Source: an uncultured Lachnospiraceae bacterium
Lineage (GTDB): Bacteria > Bacillota > Clostridia > Lachnospirales > Lachnospiraceae
Direction of reading: 5' to 3'
Assembly (NCBI GenBank): GCA_945492935.1
Contig: CALYVE010000058.1
Coordinates: forward strand, 1-8,766
DNA length: 8,766 nt
The position numbers and the translations under genes were made by a program. Positions 1-5,231 of this stretch are shown in pieces. Within the stretch, counting starts at the first letter, position 1. Every line of letters begins with the position of its first letter. Below the pieces are notes generated by a model. That model made no database searches. It was not told the DNA's origin and saw nothing but the letters and a program-made list of their open reading frames with translations.

Positions 1-1
1 A

Positions 2-520
2 TTTTTCTTAACACCAAATGAGTTTTCCGTTATCTCTGCCGGCTTTGGATTATCTATGGTATATGGGTTAAAGCAAATCGACGGACGTCTGGATACAAAA
101 GAGATTTGCATGGCACTTCACAATATGTACGTGAACAATGTGATAGAGAATAAGGATTCCAAACAGTTTATCACAGACCCTGATATAACAACGATGATGC
201 GTTGTATCAAGTCTGCCCACTATTTTGTGAGAGTGGAAAGTATGATTGGCACCTCGGAATGTGTATTTTGCATTTATCCGGCAAATCCATGTGTTATCAT
301 TGAAGAAAATCAGGCGAACAAAGATAAGGTTATTTTGTATATGGATAATATGGAAGATATTTTGGAGGCTATTGCAAAAGATACTGTGAATAAGCCGATG
401 CATATCTGCTGCATGGCGACTGCAAACGGACGCGTGATTAGCGAGGAACAGATTGACAAACCGGTGGACAGAAGTGAAAGATTCGCGATACTAAAAAGAA
501 ACTACATGTCAATCATGTAA
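2..520 (+). CDS. T7SS-associated protein, possibly EspG/DUF5081-like (5' end outside window)
   Basis: The frame is open from the window edge, so the first internal ATG (56) is probably not the true start and the N-terminus is missing. The visible N-terminal run has a hydrophobic pattern (LTPNEF then VISAGFGLSMVYGL), followed by a short helical stretch and the segment FITDPDITTMMRCIKSAHYF. This arrangement (E-L/F-x-x-L start, 'f.i.p.l..mm..i..a' middle, then alternating strands such as YFVRVES and CVFCIYP) resembles EspG/DUF5081-type proteins in ESX/T7SS loci; EspG in mycobacteria acts as a chaperone for secreted substrates. That family call is a pattern-based inference and uncertain. No signal peptide or membrane helix is visible, so it is probably cytoplasmic. 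The next gene, EsaB-like, starts 17 nt downstream, indicating one operon. That the stretch is coding is much more certain than its function. Confidence 0.6.
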   Translation, partial: FFLTPNEFSVISAGFGLSMVYGLKQIDGRLDTKEICMALHNMYVNNVIENKDSKQFITDPDITTMMRCIKSAHYFVRVESMIGTSECVFCIYPANPCVIIEENQANKDKVILYMDNMEDILEAIAKDTVNKPMHICCMATANGRVISEEQIDKPVDRSERFAILKRNYMSIM

Positions 521-537
521 ACGGAGGTGCGTGCAAA

Positions 538-786
538 ATGATTTTAATAGATATTCATGTCGCTTCGATTGGCGAAAGCATTGATTTTCGCGTGGATGAA
601 ACCGTGAAGATCAGTCAGGTTTTAAGCGAAATAAGTGAGATGCTGACGGTCAAATATCGTACGGAATTGAATAAACCGATCAGTGAGTTTTTGTTATGTT
701 CGTATGATGAAAAGAAGATATTAGACGAGAATCTGACCCTTTGGGAATACAATATTACAAACGGCAGCAAGCTACTGCTTGTGTAA
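538..786 (+). CDS. esaB: EsaB/YukD-like ubiquitin-fold T7SS accessory protein
   Basis: This 82-residue protein fits the size of the YukD/EsaB family, small cytoplasmic beta-grasp proteins of Firmicute type VII secretion systems that support or regulate secretion. The N-terminus forms two beta strands (MILIDIHVAS, then a strand around residues 15-19) before a helix at about 26-40. The C-terminus has the family-like pattern L-x-x-x-x-ITNG-x-x-L-x-L (LWEYNITNGSKLLLV), comparable to the 'GITNGD.L' end of YukD. It has no diglycine end, as expected for this family, so it is not predicted to be conjugated. A ribosome site GGAGG (523-527) lies 10 nt before the ATG. It is flanked by a possible EspG-like gene and by the WXG100 array, which supports the T7SS assignment. 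Confidence 0.82.
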   Translation: MILIDIHVASIGESIDFRVDETVKISQVLSEISEMLTVKYRTELNKPISEFLLCSYDEKKILDENLTLWEYNITNGSKLLLV

Positions 787-840
787 AAACTGGTCGTTCG
801 TCCTAAAAAACTGGTCATTCGTCAAAAAAACGACCAGGTT
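787..840. repeat. Two 16-nt direct repeats plus an inverted heptamer in the spacer after esaB
   Basis: Positions 787-802 and 808-823 are 16-nt direct repeats differing at one base (AAACTGGTCGTTCGTC versus AAACTGGTCATTCGTC), with a 21-bp period. CGACCAG at 831-837 is the exact reverse complement of CTGGTCG in the first copy (790-796) and pairs over 6 bp with the second (811-816). Two mutually exclusive RNA hairpins are therefore possible. Alternatively this is a DNA operator with three half-sites. It is not followed by a T-run, so it does not look like a normal terminator. Confidence 0.6.
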
Positions 841-898
841 AAAATGGATTGTGATATTGTAACATTGTGGTTAGGTAATAAGGGATAAGGTGATTAGA

Positions 899-1138
899 AT
901 GGAAACATCAAATACAAATAATTCCATACTACCTGATGACACATCAGGAAACGGCAACGATACAAGTCTTCGTGATAATAAGAACATGACGAAGAGCGTA
1001 AGTGCGATTCAAGGACTTGTCAGTGAAAAGACAGATTCATCAAATGTAACGGAAAACGCGGGACAGGGAGTTCCAATCAAGAATTTTGATGCATTGGTCG
1101 CAAATTTGGAATCGTTGAATATAAAGTTTTTTAATTAA
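899..1138 (+). CDS. Small polar Asn/Ser/Thr-rich protein of unknown function in T7SS operon
   Basis: I do not recognise a family. The preferred start is the ATG at 899, because AAGGTGA (887-893) lies 5 nt before it; an in-frame GTG at 890 is possible and would add three residues. The product is 79 residues. Residues 1-60 are rich in Asn, Ser, Thr, Asp and Gly with little predicted structure, and the last ~15 residues form a short amphipathic helix (FDALVANLESLNIKFF). There is no WXG motif, no signal peptide, no membrane segment and only a hydrophobic C-terminus. It begins 112 nt after esaB, across the heptamer-repeat spacer, and ends 20 nt before the first WXG100 gene. Location suggests a secretion accessory, small substrate or partner protein, but this is inference only. 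Coding is supported by a good ribosome site, a typical codon pattern and tight packing with the following gene. Confidence 0.6.
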   Translation: METSNTNNSILPDDTSGNGNDTSLRDNKNMTKSVSAIQGLVSEKTDSSNVTENAGQGVPIKNFDALVANLESLNIKFFN

Positions 1139-1158
1139 TAATAGGAGGTATGGGGACC

Positions 1159-1461
1159 GTGGCAGACGAGATTAGATGCAATACATCGACATTGACAAAT
1201 GACAATCATGATGTTGATGGTTATATTAAAAAGATCAGAGCCAGCAAGGCACAGATTGAAAATATTGTAAAACGTCTTGATAACATGTGGGACGGTGATG
1301 CCAGCGAGGCATTCAAGGCGCGCATGATTGACCAGATGAACCAGCTTGAGAATTATTGCGTTAGTTTGGAATCAATTTCAAACTATGAGAAGAAGGCGGT
1401 AACAGAGTACGAACAGTGTGTGAAAGATGTAGATGGAATTATTTCCTCAATTTCTGTATAG
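1159..1461 (+). CDS. WXG100 family protein A (T7SS substrate/partner)
   Basis: This is a 100-residue helical-hairpin protein of the ESAT-6/WXG100 family, small proteins exported as dimers by type VII secretion systems. The central turn is W44-D45-G46, followed by DASEAF, between two helices (about 20-42 and 50-90). The start is taken as GTG 1159: AGGAGG at 1143-1148 is 10 nt upstream, whereas an in-frame ATG at 1150 lies only 1 nt after it, and the GTG gives the family-typical 100 residues. The C-terminus has Tyr and acidic residues (EYEQCVKDVD) but not an exact YxxxD/E export motif, unlike members B, D and E of this array. It has two Cys (7 and 67), unusual for the family. The next WXG100 gene follows after 18 nt. 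Confidence 0.88.
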   Translation: MADEIRCNTSTLTNDNHDVDGYIKKIRASKAQIENIVKRLDNMWDGDASEAFKARMIDQMNQLENYCVSLESISNYEKKAVTEYEQCVKDVDGIISSISV

Positions 1462-1479
1462 CGTGGGGGAGGATAGAAT

Positions 1480-1791
1480 ATGACGACATTAAAGGTTACC
1501 CCGGAGGAGATGCAGAATCTCGCAGGGGAGATGAGAACTGAGATCGCAGAGATCCAAAAAAATTTAAGTAACATCGAACGCGAAGTTAGTAACACGAAAG
1601 TATATTGGCGTGGTGATGCGAGCGATAAGCATGTTAGCAATTATCAGGAGATTGCGCCACAAGGTCAGACATTAATTGCGAACTTGAACACAGCACCGGA
1701 TGATATGCTTAAGATTGCAGGCTTATACACAGAAACAGAAGAAGCAATCCAGCAGATTACAGCAACGCTTCCAGATGATATTTTTGGCTAG
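1480..1791 (+). CDS. WXG100 family protein B with LPDDIF C-terminal tail
   Basis: This 103-residue WXG100 protein has its turn at W43-R44-G45 followed by DASD, between two long helices. The C-terminus carries a YxxxE motif (Y83-T-E-T-E87), the general T7SS export signature, and then a tail ending LPDDIFG. The same kind of tail is found in member E of this array, so the two look like paralogues. The ribosome site is GGGGAGGA (1466-1473), 6 nt before the ATG. The stop codon TAG (1789-1791) overlaps the ribosome site of the next gene, which suggests coordinated translation. The likely role is as an exported protein or as a dimer partner of a neighbouring WXG100 protein; which partner is not known from sequence. 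Confidence 0.9.
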   Translation: MTTLKVTPEEMQNLAGEMRTEIAEIQKNLSNIEREVSNTKVYWRGDASDKHVSNYQEIAPQGQTLIANLNTAPDDMLKIAGLYTETEEAIQQITATLPDDIFG

Positions 1792-1801
1792 GAGGTAACT
1801 T

Positions 1802-2149
1802 ATGGCACTTTCGGAATACGTTATTAATTTTAATTATAAGCAGGCGATTGCAAAGGCTGATGAATTAGATGCAGCAGCAGCAAAGCTTGAAGCTGATGCG
1901 GTTGCAGAAATGGATTCAATCATTTCAGCAATTAATCAGAACTGGACCGGTGATAACGCACAGGCATATATCCAGAAATGCACAACAGAGCAGACAAAGA
2001 TTACGGATGTAGCAACAAGTATTAGAAATACGGCAGCAACAATTCGTACGATGGCTGAAAATATTAGACAGGCCGAGATGGCAGCGCTTCGCGTTGCACA
2101 GGCGGCTGCGGAGGCTGCGAGAAAGGCAGCGGAAGCAATTATTCACTAA
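1802..2149 (+). CDS. WXG100-like protein C with alanine-rich C-terminal helix
   Basis: This 115-residue protein has a WXG turn at W48-T49-G50 followed by DNAQAY, so it belongs to the WXG100 superfamily. It is the longest of the five in this array. Residues 90-115 form an Ala-rich helix with spaced Arg and Lys (AALRVAQAAAEAARKAAEAI), with no Tyr in the expected YxxxD/E position. The N-terminal helix is also Ala-rich (about 18-36). The ribosome site AGGAGGT (1790-1796) overlaps the stop of gene B and is 5 nt before the ATG. The absence of the export motif suggests it may depend on a partner for export or have a non-secreted role. This is inference. Confidence 0.87.
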   Translation: MALSEYVINFNYKQAIAKADELDAAAAKLEADAVAEMDSIISAINQNWTGDNAQAYIQKCTTEQTKITDVATSIRNTAATIRTMAENIRQAEMAALRVAQAAAEAARKAAEAIIH

Positions 2150-2180
2150 AACATAATAATAAAGAGGAGGACAATGTATT

Positions 2181-2471
2181 ATGGCACAGATTCAGGTTAC
2201 AGTTGCAGAGATGGAGGACAAGAAGGCTCAGTTAGAGCAGCTTCGTGCACAGTTCGAGGAGGAGATTGCAAACACAGATCAGATCGTTGCAAACTTAAAG
2301 AACGAGTGGGAAGGTGATGCATCAGACGCATTCCAGGAAAGCTATAAGACAAAGACACAGAAGCTTAAGCAGGCAGCAGAAGGCATTAAGGCATACATCA
2401 CAGTACTTGACAAGATTATTCAGGCTTACATTGAGACAGAAGGCAAGAATGCTCAGATTGCAAGCAAGTAA
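2181..2471 (+). CDS. WXG100 family protein D
   Basis: At 96 residues this is close to the classic ESAT-6 size. The turn is W43-E44-G45 followed by DASDAF, and the flanking regions are heptad-rich helices. The C-terminal motif is Y83-I-E-T-E87 (YxxxE), and the protein lacks the LPxDIF extension seen in members B and E, stopping at AQIASK. All 11 lysines are encoded by AAG, a stronger preference than in genes A and B, compatible with high expression. The ribosome site GAGGAGG (2164-2170) is 10 nt from the ATG. An out-of-frame ATG at 2174 sits nearer, but its frame soon closes. Gene E starts 35 nt downstream. Confidence 0.92.
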   Translation: MAQIQVTVAEMEDKKAQLEQLRAQFEEEIANTDQIVANLKNEWEGDASDAFQESYKTKTQKLKQAAEGIKAYITVLDKIIQAYIETEGKNAQIASK

Positions 2472-2506
2472 TTACATAGTATATTTCGGAAAGGCGGTAT
2501 AATAGA

Positions 2507-2818
2507 ATGAATATTTTAAGATGTACACCAGAACAGTTAAAGTCAGAGGCAGGAAAGATTTCCCTTCAGGGAGAGAATTTGGCAGCAAAGGTAGACAGCA
2601 TGATTTCAGTTGTTGATTCTATCGGAGGCGCAGGCTGGTCAGGAGATGCTGCTACAGCATATAAGACACAGTTTGATGAGCTTAAGGATGATGCAACAAG
2701 AATGAGAGAATTCCTTACAAATACAAGCGAGCAGTTGAATGCGATTGCTGATCAGTATACTGCAGCAGAGGAAGCAAACGCGCAGATTGCACATTCCCTT
2801 CCTACAGATATTTTCTAG
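2507..2818 (+). CDS. WXG100 family protein E with LPTDIF C-terminal tail
   Basis: This 103-residue WXG100 protein has its turn at W44-S45-G46 followed by DAATAY. The C-terminal export-type motif Y84-T-A-A-E88 begins the run YTAAEEANAQIAHSLPTDIF, which parallels the end of member B. The ribosome site is GGAAAGGCGG (2488-2497), 9 nt before the ATG. All five lysines are AAG codons. It is the last gene of the array: a strong terminator follows 22 nt after the stop. By analogy with known WXG100 pairs, D and E, which are adjacent and differ in tail, could form a heterodimer; this is a hypothesis from gene order only. Confidence 0.92.
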   Translation: MNILRCTPEQLKSEAGKISLQGENLAAKVDSMISVVDSIGGAGWSGDAATAYKTQFDELKDDATRMREFLTNTSEQLNAIADQYTAAEEANAQIAHSLPTDIF

Positions 2819-2840
2819 GATAAACAATGGGGGGTTACAC

Positions 2841-2882
2841 AAAAAGGCGAATCATCTTTCGGTGGTTTGCTTTTTTTGTTTT
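2841..2882 (+). terminator. Rho-independent terminator ending the WXG100 operon
   Basis: GCGAATCATC (2847-2856) pairs over 10 bp, with three G-U pairs, with GGTGGTTTGC (2861-2870) around a TTTC loop. A T-run (2871-2877, then TTTT) follows directly, and the upstream A-run at 2841-2845 can extend the stem with it. It lies 22 nt after the stop of WXG100 gene E. Confidence 0.88.
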
Positions 2883-2925
2883 ACCGCGGCCTTGTGGCGC
2901 GGGATCCTGCCGGCAGTGCAATCAA

Positions 2926-2950
2926 AGGAATTGCTGATGAAGCAATTCTT
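2926..2950. other. Hairpin of unknown role in the spacer after the WXG100 operon
   Basis: GAATTGCT (2928-2935) and AGCAATTC (2941-2948) are perfect 8-nt inverted repeats around a 5-nt loop, extended by one G-U and one A-T pair to 2926-2950. No T-run follows. The neighbouring stretch 2884-2915 is unusually GC-rich for this window and contains CCGCG/CGCGG arms and the palindrome TGCCGGCA. The remaining spacer (2883-3080) holds no gene that I can support. Confidence 0.4.
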
Positions 2951-2987
2951 CCCTGTTATTTTCTTCACGAAAAAATGCTTAAATTAC

Positions 2988-3016
2988 TTGATATTTTAAC
3001 CAAAATATAAGACAAT
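2988..3016 (+). promoter_or_regulatory. Likely sigma-A promoter for the trypsin-like/FIVAR gene
   Basis: TTGATA (2988-2993) is a 5/6 match to the -35 consensus. It is separated by 17 nt from GACAAT (3011-3016), a 4/6 match to the -10 consensus. Transcription would begin near 3023, about 58 nt before the ATG at 3081. The strong terminator upstream makes an independent promoter necessary. Confidence 0.45.
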
Positions 3017-3080
3017 AGAACTGTTGTATACGAGAAGAAAAATCAAAAGAAAAGCAGTATAAATATACTCGGGGGTTACA

Positions 3081-4415
3081 ATGAAACGATTCATAAATAC
3101 AATACAAATCATAGCGGTTGCTTTGTTTATTGTTTTGCTGATGCCGACAAACGTATATGCGGAGGGTGAGGATAAAGCGACAGATACGGATGCGTCCTTG
3201 GAAGAAATCGAGGGAAGACTTGATGATGAAATTGTTGAGGAAGCCGAAGTGAATGAACACCAGCCGAAATATTTGGATTATTTAGTCAAGATTGTGCTAG
3301 CTTATCAGGACGAAAACGGGAATATGTACTATGTGAAACAGGGTACCGGTTTTGTGATTGGCGTAGGTGCCGGTTCGTCTGAAGCAAACAACAAGAAGTA
3401 CATTATATCGGATTATGGTATCGTAGAAGGCGAAAAAGATTATGTCGATGCCGTAAAAACAAAATATAGTCTCGGTGATACCAAGTTAACACCTAAATAT
3501 TATGCGGTTGGAAATATGGGTGTTTTTACAGAACTCAAGATGATTTCGTACAGTGATGAGACAAGATATGTCATTTTGGAGCCATCTGCCGGACTTGCAG
3601 ACAAAAATGTCCTTCGGTTAGGCGGACAAAAGGAATTCGGAGAAATTCTCGATGAAGGCGAGGAGCTGCATTGGCTCGACCCCAAATATACGCGTGTAGA
3701 TGTTGAAGGCTTTGCCGGAAAGCGAAGTGTCTATCTCGAAGACGGCAAGGTGGCAGACGGAGGGATTATTGTTTATGACGGCATAGCGATTGAGCGAACG
3801 AATCGGGATACCGGCGAGTCGATGGACGAAACATATTTTAATGATACAATTGAGTATTTTTATGTCAGTGATAAGATTTCTTCTTGTATGGCAGGAGCAC
3901 CTGTCATTGACAGCGAGACACAATGTGTTATAGGTATGCTTATATATGAAAGAGGCGATAAGAGAATTCGTGCAATCTCGATTGAGAATATTCGCCAGGT
4001 ATTGGATGCATTGGCAATTAATTATATGGTTGCAACGGATGACGTGTTTTATGACACGCCGACGGAAGCTCAGAAGCTGGAACTTAAAAAGCTTATCGTT
4101 GACAACAAGGAATATATCAGTTCAATCAACAAGAATTTTTACACGTCAACAACATGGAATGCACTTTATGATGCTATAGCTAAAGCAGATAATGTGTATA
4201 TGAGCAGTAAATCGACTGCAAAAGATTATGATGATAATATCGTGGCACTTAAGAAAGCACGAAAGAAGCTCAAAACAAAAGCTTTCAAGTGGAAGCTGAT
4301 TAATGTGATAGCAGCGGTTGTTATCGTGGTTGTACTCATTATTTTGATGCGTATTTTAAGAAAGCGAAAACGTCTCAGGGCTGAACGCAAAATCATAACA
4401 GATATGGGTAAATAG
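3081..4415 (+). CDS. Membrane-anchored trypsin-like (catalytically degenerate) protein with FIVAR-like domain
   Basis: This 444-residue protein has a signal peptide (about 1-27: basic MKR, hydrophobic core, cut after VYA). Residues 65-310 show the trypsin/HtrA-like pattern: GTGFVIG (88-94), the strand YIISDYGIV (107-115) and SCMAGAPV (268-275) near the place of GNSGGPV. Aligning these, the catalytic His is Gly113 and the nucleophile Ser is Ala271. The region TRYVILE (161-167), matching 'DLALLK', has no Asp, so the domain looks enzymatically inactive. Residues 328-400 resemble a FIVAR helical domain (YTSTTWNALYDAIAKAD and a following ALKKARKKL). A transmembrane helix (about 406-424) and a basic tail follow, putting the bulk outside the cell. 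GGGGGTT (3071-3077) is the ribosome site. It sits just after the WXG100 operon as its own transcription unit between two terminators. Function is unknown; binding or scaffolding at the surface is possible. Confidence 0.85.
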   Translation: MKRFINTIQIIAVALFIVLLMPTNVYAEGEDKATDTDASLEEIEGRLDDEIVEEAEVNEHQPKYLDYLVKIVLAYQDENGNMYYVKQGTGFVIGVGAGSSEANNKKYIISDYGIVEGEKDYVDAVKTKYSLGDTKLTPKYYAVGNMGVFTELKMISYSDETRYVILEPSAGLADKNVLRLGGQKEFGEILDEGEELHWLDPKYTRVDVEGFAGKRSVYLEDGKVADGGIIVYDGIAIERTNRDTGESMDETYFNDTIEYFYVSDKISSCMAGAPVIDSETQCVIGMLIYERGDKRIRAISIENIRQVLDALAINYMVATDDVFYDTPTEAQKLELKKLIVDNKEYISSINKNFYTSTTWNALYDAIAKADNVYMSSKSTAKDYDDNIVALKKARKKLKTKAFKWKLINVIAAVVIVVVLIILMRILRKRKRLRAERKIITDMGK

Positions 4416-4418
4416 TAC

Positions 4419-4457
4419 AAAAAAGACTGTCAAAACCGGCAGTCTTTTTTGTTGTTT
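4419..4457 (+). terminator. Rho-independent terminator after the trypsin-like/FIVAR gene
   Basis: The arms AAAAAAGACTG (4419-4429) and CAGTCTTTTTT (4440-4450) are perfectly complementary over 11 bp. Two further inner pairs give a loop of AAAACC, and the 3' arm runs into a T-rich stretch. It begins 3 nt after the stop codon. Confidence 0.92.
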
Positions 4458-4525
4458 AACGCGGTGAAATCGCCTTACCGGCAAGACGCTTTCTTGTGCT
4501 CTTTTGTAGTTATTTGTCGGACGAA

Positions 4526-4554
4526 TTGTGAATAACAAAAAGAGGTTCTATGTT
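4526..4554 (+). promoter_or_regulatory. Possible sigma-A promoter for the MerR-type gene
   Basis: TTGTGA (4526-4531) and TATGTT (4549-4554) each match the consensus at 4 of 6 positions with a 17-nt spacer. They lie after the preceding terminator and about 50 nt before the ATG at 4605. The rest of the 4458-4604 spacer shows no gene; TGTCGG (4515-4520) and CCGACA (4581-4586) form an inverted pair flanking the promoter. Confidence 0.4.
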
Positions 4555-4604
4555 AAAGTTAGGATAGAAAAAGTTATTTACCGACAGGCGAAAGGAGACG
4601 TAAC

Positions 4605-5231
4605 ATGGAATACTTTACAATTAAAGAGGCTTCCCAAATGCTATGTGTGGAGACACATGTTCTTCGGTATTGGGAGGAAGAGCTTGGGCTTTCCATAAAA
4701 CGAAATGATATGGGACATCGTTATTATGATTCGAAGAATATGCAAATGTTCCGTGAGATACAGAAGTTAAAGGAACAAGGATTTTCTTTAAAGAATATTC
4801 GTACTGCAATTGAAAGCTATCAACGCGAAAGGGAACGAAAGCTCGAGGGAGAAGAGTCAGAATCGGAGAAGGGCAGTAAAGAAACAAATGTGATGTGCCG
4901 GAGTGCTGTTGAGGAAGAGGAAAAAGAAAATAACACACAAGGTGAATTATCTGCGCAGGTAGTAGAGTTTAAGACTGCCCAGCTTCAATCGATTATGAAT
5001 CGTGTTGTGGCAAATGCACTTCGCGATAATAAGGACATAATAAAAGATTCCATAAAGGGGGAAGTTGTCAAGGATGTGATTCATCAGTTTGATATGATTA
5101 TGCGTGAAAACGAAGAACGCGAGGAAGAGCGTTTTCATAAGCTGGATGAAGCATTGCGAAAGCTTCAGCAGGCAAATGAGGAGGTTGCGGCAACACGTAT
5201 GAAGAAACATCGCTGGCGAAAAAACAGATGA
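4605..5231 (+). CDS. MerR-type HTH protein with acidic linker and C-terminal coiled coil
   Basis: The 208-residue product starts with a MerR-type winged helix-turn-helix: YFTIKEASQML (3-13), LRYWEEELGL (20-29), and the wing GHRYY (37-41). The second helical part is IQKLKEQGFSLKNIRTAI (52-69). Residues 75-112 are a charged, Glu-rich linker. Residues about 115-200 are predicted helical, with a coiled coil at 150-195 (REEERFHKLDEALRKLQ), and the protein ends in a basic tail, KKHRWRKNR. There is no metal- or drug-binding Cys cluster typical of MerR sensors. The layout recalls DUF3967-type and RacA-like proteins (HTH plus coiled coil plus basic end), but the exact family is not certain. The ribosome site AAAGGAGA (4591-4598) is 6 nt before the ATG. 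The role may be transcription control or chromosome binding. Confidence 0.82.
   Translation: MEYFTIKEASQMLCVETHVLRYWEEELGLSIKRNDMGHRYYDSKNMQMFREIQKLKEQGFSLKNIRTAIESYQRERERKLEGEESESEKGSKETNVMCRSAVEEEEKENNTQGELSAQVVEFKTAQLQSIMNRVVANALRDNKDIIKDSIKGEVVKDVIHQFDMIMRENEEREEERFHKLDEALRKLQQANEEVAATRMKKHRWRKNR

Noticed and set aside
849..877. Possible promoter TTGTGA-N17-TAGGTA before the 79-residue gene
   Set aside because: The -35 matches 4 of 6 but the -10 only 2 of 6. It is too weak to list as a promoter, though a start somewhere in this spacer remains possible.
2174..2248. ATG nearer the ribosome site of WXG100 gene D
   Set aside because: It is out of frame with the WXG100 protein and its frame closes soon with no family resemblance. 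The ATG at 2181 gives the full WXG100 protein.
2498..2503. Perfect TATAAT just before WXG100 gene E
   Set aside because: It sits between the ribosome site and the start codon, and the bases 17 nt upstream (CATAGT) do not resemble a -35 element. A start there would leave no ribosome site in the mRNA.
2739..2999. Plus-strand open frame over the end of WXG100 gene E and its terminator
   Set aside because: It is out of frame with a clear WXG100 gene and reads through the terminator hairpin; the product is low-complexity and unlike any family.
4467..4500. Short inverted pairs (such as GCAAGA/TCTTGTGC) after the second terminator
   Set aside because: The stems are short and bulged with no U-run and no link to a start codon; they are within chance expectation.
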